Of a stretch of DNA of 64,000 nucleotides, positions 1 through 9,641 are shown one piece after another (positions within the stretch are counted from its first letter, which is position 1; each line of letters begins with the position of its first letter). The notes under the pieces are model-generated. The model had not been told where the DNA came from, made no database searches, and worked only from the letters and a program-made list of their open reading frames with translations. Position numbers and translations under genes: made by a program. Source of the DNA: Mesorhizobium sp. PAMC28654 (GTDB lineage Bacteria; Pseudomonadota; Alphaproteobacteria; Rhizobiales; Rhizobiaceae). The DNA is taken from NCBI RefSeq assembly GCF_020616515.1, contig NZ_CP085135.1, forward strand, positions 372,001 to 436,000, in the 5' to 3' direction.

Positions 1-120
1 ATGCGGTTGATTCTTTGAGGCAAACGCCCGATTGTCGATGCCCGTCTTGCGGCTGTGATGGTATTTTCCTACCAGAACAGCGAAATGTTTTCGCCATCTG
101 AGGCCAAACGGAGAATTTGC

Positions 121-1662
121 GTGAACCGTGTCCTGCCATTTGCTTTCCTTCTTGCGCTGAGCGCGCCTGCTTTCGGACAGACAGTCGACAGCCAGGGTGC
201 GACGCATCTTTCCGAGAATCTGTCTCGCTATGTCGGCAAGCAGGCGGTCGACAAGGGCGTGCTGAAGGTCTCCGTGGAAGGCGATGCCTACAAGATCGCT
301 TTCGACTTGAAGGCACTTGCCGCGATGTTTCCGGACCAGAAGCTCCTGAAATTCGACTTTGCCCCCTATGCCTTGCTGGTCAAACCGCGCAGCGATGGAT
401 CCTGGGATGTTTCGATGGATTTTTCGCAAAGCGCGTCCTTTGAGTTCAAAGGGCCCCAGGGGCTGCAAAGCACGCAGTTCTCGATCAAGGACGGCAAGGG
501 TTCTGGCGTTTACGATCCCAATCTGGCGGCGTTCACCAGCGGCGCCAGTTCGATGGCCGGCATGACGATGACGTCGAAGGATGACAAGCAGCACATCGAT
601 GTCAGTGCCGGCGCCGGCACCGCGACCATCGCCGGGACCAAGTCAGCGAATGGCGGCGTCGATTTCACCACATCGCAAAAGGTGTCGAGCTTCGTCGAAG
701 CGGTCAATTTCGACGATCCGGAAAGTGGGTTGAAATTCCCGGTCACCATCAAGTCGCCGGAAGTGTCGTTGGAGGCGGCCGGCAAGGGCGTGCGGACAAA
801 GCCGTTGCTCGACCTGCTGGCATTTGCGGTGGCCAACGAAGACGAGGCCACGCTCAAGGCCAACCAGGCGCAGCTCAAGACGCTTTTGCGCGCCGCTTTG
901 CCTTTGTGGGAGCGGGTCGACGGAAGCTACGGTTTCAAGGATCTGGCCGTGGCGAGCCCAGTCGGCAATTTCGGCGCGGCGCAGCTCAGCACCGCATTCG
1001 GAATGGACGGGATCGCGCAGAGCGGAACGGTCAATTATGCGATCAAGGCGTCAGGTTTGACCATTCCGACGCAGGTTCTGCCAGGCTGGAGCGTCGCGCT
1101 GCTGCCGACCGATATCGACCTCAATTTCGGCGGCGCCAACATTGATCTCGACAGTATGGCAAAGAAGGCGATCGATGCCTTCGATCTCAATCAGAATCCG
1201 CCGCTGTCGGCTGAATTTGGCAACTCACTGACCGCCGACTTCCTGGCCAGGACGCCGAAGGTCGTCATCGGACACAGCACGGTGAAGAACGCCAATATGG
1301 AAGTCGCAGTGGAAGGCGAGATGACCTTCCCCGATGAGAAACCCGAGGCCAATCTCAAGGTTGATGTTGGCGGCTACGACAAGATCGTCGAAAGCCTGCA
1401 GGAGGCGGCAAAGTCCGATCCGGATGTCGCGCAATACGTACCTGTCGCGCTCGTCGTCAAAGGTTTTGCCAAGACGCTCCCCGATGGTCACCTCGAATGG
1501 GTCGTCAACACCAAGGCGGACGGCTCGGTGACGGTCAACGGCGTCATGGTGAAGCCTGCCGATCCAGTCCAGGATGACAGCGGCGCAACCGACGACAGCA
1601 GCGACGATGATGGCGGCGATTCCGGCGCCCAGATGGGACAGCCTTCACAGGAAAGCAAGTAA
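121..1662 (+). CDS. Secreted protein of unknown function (DUF2125-like)
   Basis: Encodes 513 aa. The GTG start at 121 is preceded by a GGAGA site about 6 bases upstream and gives an immediate signal peptide (VNRVLPFAFLLALSAPAFG, cleaved near residue 20). A longer reading from an upstream start would put a non-signal leader in front. The body is a long, low-cysteine, beta-rich periplasmic-type sequence. It ends in an acidic Asp/Ser/Gly tail (about residues 482-505). The composition resembles the alphaproteobacterial DUF2125 proteins, but I cannot confirm that without a profile search. It is probably monocistronic, since the next gene is convergent. Function unknown. Confidence 0.75.
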   Translation: MNRVLPFAFLLALSAPAFGQTVDSQGATHLSENLSRYVGKQAVDKGVLKVSVEGDAYKIAFDLKALAAMFPDQKLLKFDFAPYALLVKPRSDGSWDVSMDFSQSASFEFKGPQGLQSTQFSIKDGKGSGVYDPNLAAFTSGASSMAGMTMTSKDDKQHIDVSAGAGTATIAGTKSANGGVDFTTSQKVSSFVEAVNFDDPESGLKFPVTIKSPEVSLEAAGKGVRTKPLLDLLAFAVANEDEATLKANQAQLKTLLRAALPLWERVDGSYGFKDLAVASPVGNFGAAQLSTAFGMDGIAQSGTVNYAIKASGLTIPTQVLPGWSVALLPTDIDLNFGGANIDLDSMAKKAIDAFDLNQNPPLSAEFGNSLTADFLARTPKVVIGHSTVKNANMEVAVEGEMTFPDEKPEANLKVDVGGYDKIVESLQEAAKSDPDVAQYVPVALVVKGFAKTLPDGHLEWVVNTKADGSVTVNGVMVKPADPVQDDSGATDDSSDDDGGDSGAQMGQPSQESK

Positions 1663-1755
1663 ACGCGACGAAATTCGACCGCTGGCAGATAGAGCGGTTC
1701 GCATTCGCGAGCCGCTATCTATTTGATTTTCTGCGTATATGCGGGTGCCAGAGCT

Positions 1756-2409
1756 CTATAGCCCAAGCGCTGCCGCGATCTTCGGCGCCGCCTCGGGCCA
1801 GTCCTGCACGACGATAATGTCGTCGGGTATCGGCGGCAGGAATTCGCGCAGCGAATTGTCGGCCATCAGATGGAAAAGATGCGCGTCGGCGACCGAATGG
1901 CGCGCCGACACCAGATTCGGCGGCTGATCGTCGACGAAGGCAATGGGGCGTCCCTTGTCGCCGCGCAACTTGGCCACCGCCGGCCCCTTGGCCATTTCCG
2001 TGGTCAAAAGCGGGTAATTCAGCCCGAGCGCATCGAGATGGGCGCGGCGAACAGCGCGATGCTTGTGCGGCATGGCCGTCAGCATGACGATCTCGGCCTG
2101 GTCGCCGAGAGCCGAAAGCGCCTCGGCCGCGCCGTCGGTGATGCTTTGCCATTCGGCTTGCGTGTGGAAGAAGTCGTCCAGAAGCGCCGTCACTTCCGCC
2201 TGCTCGACCAATCTGCCGGTTCCCTGCTCGGCAATGTTGCCGGTCAGACGGAACGAAGCCAGTGTCAGACCGAAGCCGCGAGCCTTGAGGAAATTCGGGA
2301 AGGGGCGGATGAATTCGAGCACGACATCGTCGACGTCGAGTATCAGCAAGGGTCGGTCGTCGTCCGCCAGTTCGGCGATCTGTCGTGCGGTTTCTGGATC
2401 ATCGCTCAT
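1756..2409 (-). CDS. HAD-superfamily hydrolase
   Basis: Encodes 217 aa. The motif LILDVDDVVLEF (about residues 21-32) is the HAD motif I DxD, with the nucleophile and the acid/base Asp. VMLTAMP (about residues 108-114) fits motif II (S/T), and FVDDQPPN (about residues 153-160) fits the motif IV acidic pair. These imply a Mg-dependent phosphatase or phosphonatase-like enzyme of the cytoplasm. The substrate is unknown. The start codon overlaps the stop of the upstream DUF3572 gene (ATGA), so the two are translationally coupled. Confidence 0.8.
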   Translation of the reverse strand: MSDDPETARQIAELADDDRPLLILDVDDVVLEFIRPFPNFLKARGFGLTLASFRLTGNIAEQGTGRLVEQAEVTALLDDFFHTQAEWQSITDGAAEALSALGDQAEIVMLTAMPHKHRAVRRAHLDALGLNYPLLTTEMAKGPAVAKLRGDKGRPIAFVDDQPPNLVSARHSVADAHLFHLMADNSLREFLPPIPDDIIVVQDWPEAAPKIAAALGL

Positions 2410-2705
2410 ATCGAATGCTCATGGTTGTCGTCGCCAAGGGGAAGCGCCCGCAGAGCCTTGCCGACGGACGCGGGCGGGGTGCCCGTTTCCTCCGCGAAGC
2501 GCAGGAGCGTCGGCTCGTGGGCGAGAATGAATTGCAGGACGCCGGCCAGGAATCCCGGTTCGCCGGCCGCCAGACGGATGGAATGCGCCTCGATGCCGGT
2601 GATCGCCAGGAAGCGCGACAACAACTCCGGGTCCGAGGCGACGAAGGCCAGTGCCTTCACGGCAATGGTTTCCGCTTCTTCGCGCATTGACGCTACGTTT
2701 GCCAT
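2406..2705 (-). CDS. DUF3572 family protein
   Basis: Encodes 99 aa from the ATG at 2705; an in-frame extension further upstream is Arg/Lys-rich and unlikely to be coding. The sequence is a short helical protein (ALAFVASDPELLSRFLAITG) matching the small alphaproteobacterial DUF3572 family, often found next to divK. Its role is unknown. It overlaps the downstream HAD gene by 4 bases and is transcribed away from divK. The 234 bases between it and divK must hold both promoters. Confidence 0.8.
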   Translation of the reverse strand: MANVASMREEAETIAVKALAFVASDPELLSRFLAITGIEAHSIRLAAGEPGFLAGVLQFILAHEPTLLRFAEETGTPPASVGKALRALPLGDDNHEHSI

Positions 2706-2939
2706 CACTACCTTCAGGTGTGCGGGATGAGTCTGTTTCCGCAGTAATGGCAAGCGTCGCTTGCGGCAAGCCACCAACTCCTTCCAAGCGGCGTCGAGGT
2801 GGAATCCGGGCAGCTTTTCCCGCGGCGGATTTCCGTTTCGTCAATCATATTGCCGTAAAGTGAGGCAGGGTTTGGTGCGCTCCGACGGGAACGCATGACG
2901 GCAGCCTTCAAGCGGAAGGTCGGCCGGGACGGGAAGTAA

Positions 2940-3311
2940 ATGCCTAAGAAGGTCATGATCGTCGAGGACAATGAGCTCAATATGAAGCTCTTTCGAGACC
3001 TCATCGAAGCGAGCGGCTACGAGACCGTGCGCACGCGCAACGGCCTGGAAGCCCTGGATCTGGCGCGACAGCACCGGCCGGATCTCATCTTGATGGACAT
3101 CCAGTTGCCCGAAGTTTCAGGCCTGGAAGTGACCAAATGGCTGAAGGAGGATGATGACCTTCATTCCATCCCGGTCATTGCCGTCACGGCGTTCGCCATG
3201 AAGGGCGATGAAGAACGTATTCGCCAGGGCGGTTGCGAGGCGTATATTTCCAAGCCGATCTCGGTGCCGCGTTTCATCGAAACCATCAAATCCTATCTGG
3301 GCGATGCATGA
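2940..3311 (+). CDS. divK: Single-domain response regulator DivK
   Basis: Encodes 123 aa consisting only of a receiver domain. The acidic pair is in VEDN (E9, D10), the phospho-acceptor is D53 (LILMDIQLP), the Thr is in AVTAFA, and the conserved Lys is K105 (SKPIS). In Caulobacter and rhizobia DivK is phosphorylated by PleC/DivJ-type kinases and controls the DivL-CckA-CtrA cell-cycle pathway. The gene directly precedes pleD with a 33-base gap, the standard alphaproteobacterial order, which supports the specific name over a generic receiver protein. Confidence 0.93.
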   Translation: MPKKVMIVEDNELNMKLFRDLIEASGYETVRTRNGLEALDLARQHRPDLILMDIQLPEVSGLEVTKWLKEDDDLHSIPVIAVTAFAMKGDEERIRQGGCEAYISKPISVPRFIETIKSYLGDA

Positions 3312-3344
3312 TGTGCCCTTCCAGCCGAGCCGGAGCCTTGTGAA

Positions 3345-4718
3345 ATGACCGCGCGGATCCTCGTCGTCGACGACATCCCTGCCAATGTAAGGCTGCTCGA
3401 GGTCCGGTTGCTTGCCGAGTATTTCGAGGTCCTGACGGCCACCAACGGGCCGGATGCGATCGAGACCTGCGAGAACGGCAAGGTCGACGTCGTGCTGCTC
3501 GACGTGATGATGCCGGGCATGGATGGGTTCGAGGTCTGCCGGCGGCTGAAGAGCGATCCCGCGACCTCACACATTCCTGTCGTCATGATCACGGCTCTGG
3601 ATCAGGTTTCGGACCGGGTACGCGGCCTTGAAGCCGGCGCCGATGATTTCCTGACCAAGCCGGTCAACGATCTGCAACTGATGACGCGCGTCAAGAGCCT
3701 GGTGCGGCTGAAGTCGCTGACCGACGAGTTGCGGCTGCGCGCCTCGACCACGCGCAACATCGGCATCGAGGAATTGTTGAGCCGCAGTTTCGCCTCCGAG
3801 GACACGACGCCGAAAGTGCTTCTGATCGATGAGCGCAAGTCCTCCTTCGATCGTATCCAGAAAATGCTGCGCGGCAGCGCCGATGTCGACCTTGCCATGG
3901 ACCCGCATGCCGGCTTCTTCCAGGCTGCGGAGCTTCCCTATGAATGCGTGCTGATCTCGACGGCCTTCACCGATTTCGATCCGCTCAGGCTCTGCTCGCA
4001 ATTGCGATCGCTGGATCGCACGCGCTTCCTGCCGATCATCCTGCTGGCGGAGCAGGGCGATGAGGCGCGCATCATCCGCGGTCTCGAACTCGGTATCAAC
4101 GATTACCTGATGCGGCCGATCGACCAGCATGAATTGACGGCGCGTCTGCGCACGCAGGTGCGCCGCAAGCGCTACAACGACCATTTGCGCGCCAGCGTCA
4201 CCCAGACGATCGAGATGGCGGTCACCGACGGCCTGACCGGGCTGCACAATCGCCGCTATCTGGACAGCCATCTGCATACCCTGTTCGAGCGCGCCGTGGC
4301 GCGGCGGCGGCCGCTGTCGGTGATGATCACCGATCTCGATCGATTCAAGAGCATCAACGACACGCATGGCCATGATGGCGGTGACGAGGTGCTGCGTGAA
4401 TTCGCGCGGCGGCTGCGCAAGAATGTGCGCGGCATCGATCTGGCCTGTCGTTTTGGCGGCGAGGAGTTCGTCGTGGTGATGCCGGATACGGATGGCACAG
4501 TGGCCGAAAAGGTCGCCGAGCGTATCCGCGCGGAGATCGCACAGCTTCCATTCGCGGTCGGTCACGACGGCAAGACGATCGAAGTCACCGTCAGTGTCGG
4601 CGTCTCATCCGTGCTGAAGGGCGTGGACACTGTCGCGGCGCTGATGAAGCGCGCCGACCTTGCGCTCTACGAAGCCAAGAGCGGCGGCCGCAACCGCGTC
4701 GTCGCCAAGGCAGCATAG
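3345..4718 (+). CDS. pleD: Diguanylate cyclase response regulator PleD
   Basis: Encodes 457 aa: a REC domain (phospho-acceptor D53 in LLDVMMPGMD), a second degenerate REC domain (about residues 155-275), and a GGDEF domain. The active-site loop reads GGEEF at residues 371-375. An inhibitory RxxD I-site (RGID, 362-365) lies at the canonical distance. It makes cyclic di-GMP when phosphorylated, links the DivJ/PleC pathway to the swarmer-to-stalked transition, and is feedback-inhibited through the I-site. It is in one operon with divK. Confidence 0.94.
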   Translation: MTARILVVDDIPANVRLLEVRLLAEYFEVLTATNGPDAIETCENGKVDVVLLDVMMPGMDGFEVCRRLKSDPATSHIPVVMITALDQVSDRVRGLEAGADDFLTKPVNDLQLMTRVKSLVRLKSLTDELRLRASTTRNIGIEELLSRSFASEDTTPKVLLIDERKSSFDRIQKMLRGSADVDLAMDPHAGFFQAAELPYECVLISTAFTDFDPLRLCSQLRSLDRTRFLPIILLAEQGDEARIIRGLELGINDYLMRPIDQHELTARLRTQVRRKRYNDHLRASVTQTIEMAVTDGLTGLHNRRYLDSHLHTLFERAVARRRPLSVMITDLDRFKSINDTHGHDGGDEVLREFARRLRKNVRGIDLACRFGGEEFVVVMPDTDGTVAEKVAERIRAEIAQLPFAVGHDGKTIEVTVSVGVSSVLKGVDTVAALMKRADLALYEAKSGGRNRVVAKAA

Positions 4719-5162
4719 GGCAATCGCCCGATTATCCAGCGAAGCCGACAGGGTTACGAATTTACCTTAATCCAAGCGATTCGCGAGCCGTGGTTAAGAA
4801 ACTGTTGATTTTCATCAGTTCTTGGGCGAGTGTGCTGGTAGACAAAGATGGCCGGCGCGAGGATAGATTGCCGGTCAATCCCTAGAATACCCCATGTCTC
4901 AGGTCCGCCGCATCTCCTGGGTCCGTGGGGTCGGCCGGCCGGCGCTGGCACATAGTGGCCTCCTCGTACCGCTGCCAAACGCCGACCGGCCCCCTTTTTC
5001 CAAAACACATCAGGATTCCATGCCAGGCCTTTGAAAAGGCTGGCGGTTGACGGGGCGTCTCTCGAAGCTCGCCGTCGCGTCGCGGCGATCGTCCGTCATG
5101 CCTGCCGCTCAGCTCTCGGCTCACGATTTCCGGCGAAAGCAGTTATCGCTCCTGACATTCGG
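4719..5162. other. Intergenic stretch, no gene recognised
   Basis: About 440 bases between pleD and the regulator promoter. Short open frames here have neither a ribosome-binding site nor protein-like composition. In related genomes rpmG often follows pleD, but here rpmG lies about 8 kb away. Confidence 0.5.
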
Positions 5163-5210
5163 TTGACAGGAGCTTTCTTCTGTGCAGAAATTGGTTGGAC
5201 CATTGGACCA
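5163..5210 (+). promoter_or_regulatory. Promoter and probable autoregulatory operator of the FadR-type gene
   Basis: TTGACA at 5163-5168 is followed after 17 bases by AGAAAT (5186-5191), a reasonable -35/-10 pair. Immediately downstream are two tandem copies of TTGGACCA (5195-5202 and 5203-5210). The first forms TGGT-N3-ACCA, the half-site style used by FadR-family regulators. The position at the transcription start suggests repression by the encoded regulator. This is inference from sequence only. Confidence 0.5.
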
Positions 5211-5222
5211 CTTGGAGGATTT

Positions 5223-5957
5223 GTGGACCAGAACAGCCTGCCACCCATACAGACGACGGCGCGCGACGACGCCGTGCTGAAGGCATTGGTGGGCTTTGTC
5301 GGCGCCGAGGCCTTGCAGCCCGGTGAAAAACTTCCGACCGAACGCATTCTTGCCGAGCGGCTGAAGGTCAGCCGAAACACCGTGCGCGAGGCGCTGACGC
5401 GTTGGGAGGGGTTGGGTCTGGTCGAGCGGCGGCAAGGCAGCGGCACCTATCTCAAGGCGGCTGTATCGGCCGATATGCTGCATATGCCGCTGACGCTGGC
5501 GGGCGGCAGTGATTTCACCAGCCTGATGCAGACCCTGGAAATCCGCCGCGCGCTGGAGGCGGAAGCGGCAGCACTTTGCGCCGAACGCGCAAGCCAGGAG
5601 GACATCGCGGAGATTGCCCGCAAGCTGGACGCCATGGAACAGGCTTTTCTCATGCGTGACGGCATGTCGTCGAATGAGGACTGGGAGTTCCACCAGGCGA
5701 TCTACCGGGTTTCGGGCAACCCGCTGTTCGAGCAGATCATCTCCGCCATGCACGAATTGTTTCACCGCTTCTGGGAGCACCCGCTCGGCGTGCGCGATTT
5801 TGGCCACGCCAGCTTTCCCTACCATCGCACCATCTACGAATGCATCGCCACCGGTGACCCAGCTGGCGCACGCGCCGAGGCACTGAAGCTGATCGCCACT
5901 GTCGAGAACGACCTCAAGCGCGGCGCCGCCAAACTCAAACTCCTGGACCTGAAATGA
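5223..5957 (+). CDS. FadR-type GntR family transcriptional regulator
   Basis: Encodes 244 aa. GTG at 5223 is chosen because GGAGGA lies 7 bases upstream and the frame beyond it is not protein-like. The N-terminal winged helix-turn-helix has GEKLPTERILAERLKVSRNTVREALTR in pieces typical of GntR proteins (about residues 35-75). The helical C-terminal FCD effector domain includes EDWEFHQAIYRVSGN and FPYHRTIYEC, whose His and Asp normally bind a metal or ligand. It overlaps the following PLP-enzyme gene by 4 bases, so it very likely regulates the enzyme and the ABC importer behind it. Confidence 0.88.
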   Translation: MDQNSLPPIQTTARDDAVLKALVGFVGAEALQPGEKLPTERILAERLKVSRNTVREALTRWEGLGLVERRQGSGTYLKAAVSADMLHMPLTLAGGSDFTSLMQTLEIRRALEAEAAALCAERASQEDIAEIARKLDAMEQAFLMRDGMSSNEDWEFHQAIYRVSGNPLFEQIISAMHELFHRFWEHPLGVRDFGHASFPYHRTIYECIATGDPAGARAEALKLIATVENDLKRGAAKLKLLDLK

Positions 5958-7141
5958 ACGAGCATCCAACCGGTTTCGACAAGGACTATCTCGCCGAGGC
6001 GGCAACGCTTCTGGCTCACGACGAGCCATTTCCCGGTGGCGCGGTGGTGCCGCCGATCTACCAGACTTCGCTGTTCACCTTTGGCAACTACGCCGAGATG
6101 GCCGATACATTCGCCGGCAAGCGGCGCCAGCCGATCTATTCGCGCGGCGACAACCCGACGGTGATGGAGTTCGAGAGCCGCGTGGCGGCGCTGGAAGGTG
6201 CTGAAGCCGCGCGTGGCTTTTCCAGCGGCATGGCGGCCATCAGCGCCACCGTGCTCGCGTTCGTCGGGGCGGGTGAGCGCATTGTCGCGGTGCGCAATTG
6301 CTACGGCGATGCCTACCGACTTTTCGAGCGATTGCTGCCGCGGATGAACATCAAGGTCGACTATGTCGATGGCTCCGACCCGGATGCGGTCGCGGCGGCA
6401 CTGCCCGGTGCGAAGCTGCTTTATCTCGAAAGCCCGACCTCGATGATGTTCGAGTTGCAGGATCTGCCGCACCTGACCCGGTTGGCGAAGGAACAGGGCA
6501 TCATCACCACGATCGACAATTCCTGGGCGACGCCGGTTTTCCAGAAACCCATCCTGCACGGCGTGGACCTGGTCCTTCACTCGGCCTCGAAATATCTCGG
6601 CGGCCACAGCGATACGGTCGCCGGCGTCGTGGCGGGTTCATCGGCCCATATCAAGCATATCAACGAGCAGACCTATTCCTTTCTCGGCGGCAAGCTGTCT
6701 CCCTTCGAGGCCTGGCTGCTGCTGCGCGGGCTGCGCACGCTGCCGCTGCGCTTGCCGCACCATATGAAGAGCGGCCTGACCATCGCTGAACGGCTGAAGG
6801 CGCATGGCAATGTGGAGCGGGTCAACCACCCCGTCTATTCGAACCATCCAGGCAAGGCCACGCTGGCTGGCTATGCGGGCCTGTTCTCGTTCGAGGTGAC
6901 CGAGGATATCGACATCCCCGTCTTCGTCGACGCGCTGAAATATTTCCGCATTGGCGTCAGCTGGGGTGGGCATGAGAGCCTGGTCGTGCCTGCCAAGGCG
7001 TCGCTTGAGCAGACGCCCGGCGTGAATTCGATGGCGCGCTTCGGCGTCAGCCCCCGAACCATCCGCTTCAATGTCGGATTGGAAAATGTCGAGGACCTCT
7101 GGGCGGATGTGGCCCAGGCCTTCGAAAAAGCAAAAAAATAG
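5954..7141 (+). CDS. PLP-dependent Cys/Met metabolism enzyme (cystathionine lyase-like)
   Basis: Encodes 395 aa, full length for the fold-type I Cys/Met metabolism family. Visible family hallmarks are YSRGDNPT near the N-terminus, GFSSGMAAI (cofactor phosphate loop), ESPTS, IDNSWATP (the Asp that contacts the pyridine N), and the Schiff-base lysine K213 in SASKYLGGHSD. Family members include cystathionine beta-lyase, gamma-lyases and trans-sulfurylases, and the exact reaction cannot be read from sequence. It sits between a regulator and a sugar-type ABC importer, so it probably processes the imported compound rather than serving general methionine synthesis. Confidence 0.85.
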   Translation: MNEHPTGFDKDYLAEAATLLAHDEPFPGGAVVPPIYQTSLFTFGNYAEMADTFAGKRRQPIYSRGDNPTVMEFESRVAALEGAEAARGFSSGMAAISATVLAFVGAGERIVAVRNCYGDAYRLFERLLPRMNIKVDYVDGSDPDAVAAALPGAKLLYLESPTSMMFELQDLPHLTRLAKEQGIITTIDNSWATPVFQKPILHGVDLVLHSASKYLGGHSDTVAGVVAGSSAHIKHINEQTYSFLGGKLSPFEAWLLLRGLRTLPLRLPHHMKSGLTIAERLKAHGNVERVNHPVYSNHPGKATLAGYAGLFSFEVTEDIDIPVFVDALKYFRIGVSWGGHESLVVPAKASLEQTPGVNSMARFGVSPRTIRFNVGLENVEDLWADVAQAFEKAKK

Positions 7142-7174
7142 TTGGAGCAGCAAACTAAAATGGGAGTGTTCAAG

Positions 7175-8452
7175 ATGAAACGACTGAGCGTGATGCTTGC
7201 AGCCGCCGCGGGACTGGCGATTTCCGCCGGAAGCGCGATGGCGGATACGACCCTCAAGATGGTCGAGGTGATCACCAGCCCGCCGCGCACGGAATTCCTG
7301 AAGAAACAGATCGCCGAGTTCGAGGCGGCAAACCCGGGCGTCAAGGTTGATCTGGTCTCGCTGCCCTGGGGCCAGGCGTTCGAGAAATTCCTCACCATGG
7401 TGCAGGCCGGCGATACCCCTGACGTGGTCGAGATGCCGGAGCGCTGGATGGGTCTCTACGCCAACAACGGCCAGCTCGAGGATCTCGGCCCGTACATGGC
7501 CAAATGGCCTGACGCCAAGACGCTGGGCGACCGAGCCAAGGAGTTCGGTTCCACCGTCAACAACACGCAGTACATGATCCCCTACGGCTACTACGTGAAC
7601 GCGCTGTTCTGGAACAAGAAGCTGTTCAAGCAGGCAGGTCTCGACGGTCCGCCCGCGACGCTCGACGAATTCATCGCGGACGCCAAGAAGATTTCGGCAC
7701 TGCCCGGCAAATATGGCTACTGCCTGCGCGGCGGCCCGGGTGGCTTCAACGGAATGCACATGTTCATGAACATCGCGGACGGGAAGGGCGGTTACTTCAA
7801 CGCCGACGGCACGTCGACCATCAACGATCCGGGTTCGGTGAAGGGCCTCCAGATGCTGGCCGACATGTACAAGGACGGTCTGGCGCCGAAGGATGCCGTC
7901 AGTTGGGGCTTCAACGAAACCGTCACCGGTTTCTATTCGGGCACCTGTGCCATGATCAACCAGGATCCGGATGCGTTGCTCGGCATTGCCGACAAGATGA
8001 GCGCTGATGATTTCGCCGTGGCGCCGATGCCGGTTGGGCCAACGGGCAAGTCGTTCCCGACGCTGGGCTATGGCGGCTGGGCGATGTTCGCCAACTCGCA
8101 GCACAAGGATGACGCCTGGAAGCTGATGGCGACGCTTTTGTCGCCCAAGGACAATCTTGACTGGGCCAAGGAAGTCGGTGTCATTCCGATCCACAACGGC
8201 GCTGATCAGGACGCTCATTTCAAGACCGAGCAGTTCAAGGGCTGGTTCGAGGAACTGAGCGACACCAGCAAATACGAAATGGTGACGCCGCCGACCCATC
8301 TGGAAAATCTCGGCAATTTTGTCGACCAGGTCGCGATCAAGAACTTCCAGGAAGTTCTGCTTGGCCAGAAGACGGCCAAGGACGTGGCCGACGAATGGGC
8401 TGCGTTCCTGACCAAGGAGCAGCAGGACTGGATGGCGAAGAACAAGAAGTAG
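7175..8452 (+). CDS. ABC transporter extracellular solute-binding protein (CUT1 type)
   Basis: Encodes 425 aa. ATG at 7175 has GGGAG 8 bases upstream and begins a signal peptide (MKRLSVMLAAAAGLAISAGSAMA). The mature protein looks like family 1 solute-binding proteins: TLKMVEVITSPPRTEFLKKQI at the N-terminus, a VVEMPERWMGLYANNGQLEDL segment in pieces, and several Trp/Tyr residues suited to stacking on a sugar-like ligand. Permease and ATPase genes follow, so it should deliver substrate to them in the periplasm. The substrate is unknown. Confidence 0.88.
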   Translation: MKRLSVMLAAAAGLAISAGSAMADTTLKMVEVITSPPRTEFLKKQIAEFEAANPGVKVDLVSLPWGQAFEKFLTMVQAGDTPDVVEMPERWMGLYANNGQLEDLGPYMAKWPDAKTLGDRAKEFGSTVNNTQYMIPYGYYVNALFWNKKLFKQAGLDGPPATLDEFIADAKKISALPGKYGYCLRGGPGGFNGMHMFMNIADGKGGYFNADGTSTINDPGSVKGLQMLADMYKDGLAPKDAVSWGFNETVTGFYSGTCAMINQDPDALLGIADKMSADDFAVAPMPVGPTGKSFPTLGYGGWAMFANSQHKDDAWKLMATLLSPKDNLDWAKEVGVIPIHNGADQDAHFKTEQFKGWFEELSDTSKYEMVTPPTHLENLGNFVDQVAIKNFQEVLLGQKTAKDVADEWAAFLTKEQQDWMAKNKK

Positions 8453-8462
8453 GGCGCCTCTT

Positions 8463-8503
8463 CCTTCTCCCCGTTCACGGGGAGAAGGTGGCCCGAAAGG
8501 GCC
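8463..8503. repeat. Palindromic intergenic repeat (two adjacent hairpins)
   Basis: Positions 8463-8488 form a perfect 11-bp stem (CCTTCTCCCCG / CGGGGAGAAGG) with loop TTCA. Positions 8490-8503 form GGCCC-GAAA-GGGCC. This double hairpin is like the dispersed palindromic repeats common between rhizobial genes. It lies right after the solute-binding protein stop. There it may stabilise the upstream mRNA or attenuate transcription, giving more binding protein than permease. The rest of the gap to 8714 holds no gene. Confidence 0.7.
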
Positions 8504-8714
8504 GGATGAGGGGCGGCGCCAACACCCCAAGGTTCGCGCTGCCTCTTATCCGCCTGCCGGCATCTGGCCGGTCACGGCCGCTCCGGGCGTTCGTTGTTCG
8601 AAAAGCCAGGCAATTGGCTTTTCATCCGCTACGCGGACCACGCCTCACCCCCGTAGAACGGGGACAAGGGCGCTGTCGCCTACGCGGCATTCACCTCTCA
8701 ACGCAGAGCTATCA

Positions 8715-9641
8715 ATGACCTATGCCGTCCCCGAAATACGATCCGCCGGCGCCCCGCGCCGCAAGCGGCTGTCCTATGCGGCGGTCGAGCCCTGGCTTTA
8801 TCTCAGCCCGGCGATCGTGCTTCTGATCATCGTGCTGGTGGTGCCGCTCATCATCGGCATCAGCTATTCGTTTCGCAAATTCTCCGCCTTCAAATCGGAA
8901 TACGTCGGGCTTGGGCAGTACCACGCCATGCTGTCCGATGCGGCGTTGGGGCAGGCGCTTGTCAACACGCTGTGGTGGACGGTCGCCAGTCTTTTCTTCC
9001 AGTTCTTCCTTGGCCTTGGCCTGGCGTTGCTGCTCGACAAACCGTTCATCGGGCGTAAGTTCGTCCAGGCCGTGGTTTTCCTGCCGTGGGCGGTGCCGTC
9101 CTTCCTGTCGGGTCTGACATGGGCTTGGCTGTTCAACCCGATCATCGGGCCGCTGCCTCACTGGCTTTTCGCACTGGGGCTCAGGGCTGATCCGTCCACC
9201 AGCATCCTGTCCGATCCGGCCACTGCCATGTGGGGGCCGATCATCGCCAACATCTGGTTCGGCATTCCGTTCTTCGCCATCACGCTGCTGGCTGCGCTGA
9301 AGTCGATCCCATCGGAGCTGCATGAGGCCGCGGCGATCGATGGCGCCTCGCCATGGCAGCGCTTCAGCAAGGTGACGCTGCCATTCCTGGCGCCGACCAT
9401 CGTCATCACCGTCATGCTGCGCACCATCTGGATCGCCACCTTCGCCGACCTGATCTTCGTGATGACGTCAGGAGGGCCCGCAGGGTCGACCAGCACCGTG
9501 CCGGTCTACATCTACGTCAGCGCCTTCAAGTCGCTGGACAAGGGCTATGCCTCGGCGGTGGCGTTGCTGCTGCTCGTCTTGCTCATCGTCTATGCCGTGG
9601 CGCTGATCGGCATTCGACGCTCAATCGTGAGGCATGTCTGA
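8715..9641 (+). CDS. ABC transporter permease (MalF/UgpA type)
   Basis: Encodes 308 aa with six predicted membrane helices (the first is AIVLLIIVLVVPLIIGISYSF, split here). The EAA loop that contacts the ATPase reads ELHEAAAIDGASPWQRF. It is the first of two CUT1-type permeases. Its stop overlaps the start of the second permease by one base (TGATG), indicating coupled translation. It works with the binding protein upstream and the ATPase downstream. Confidence 0.9.
   Translation: MTYAVPEIRSAGAPRRKRLSYAAVEPWLYLSPAIVLLIIVLVVPLIIGISYSFRKFSAFKSEYVGLGQYHAMLSDAALGQALVNTLWWTVASLFFQFFLGLGLALLLDKPFIGRKFVQAVVFLPWAVPSFLSGLTWAWLFNPIIGPLPHWLFALGLRADPSTSILSDPATAMWGPIIANIWFGIPFFAITLLAALKSIPSELHEAAAIDGASPWQRFSKVTLPFLAPTIVITVMLRTIWIATFADLIFVMTSGGPAGSTSTVPVYIYVSAFKSLDKGYASAVALLLLVLLIVYAVALIGIRRSIVRHV

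Noticed and set aside
6638..8530. 630-codon minus-strand open frame opposite the PLP enzyme and binding protein
   Set aside because: Same reason: antisense to two clear genes, with shadow-type composition and no family resemblance.
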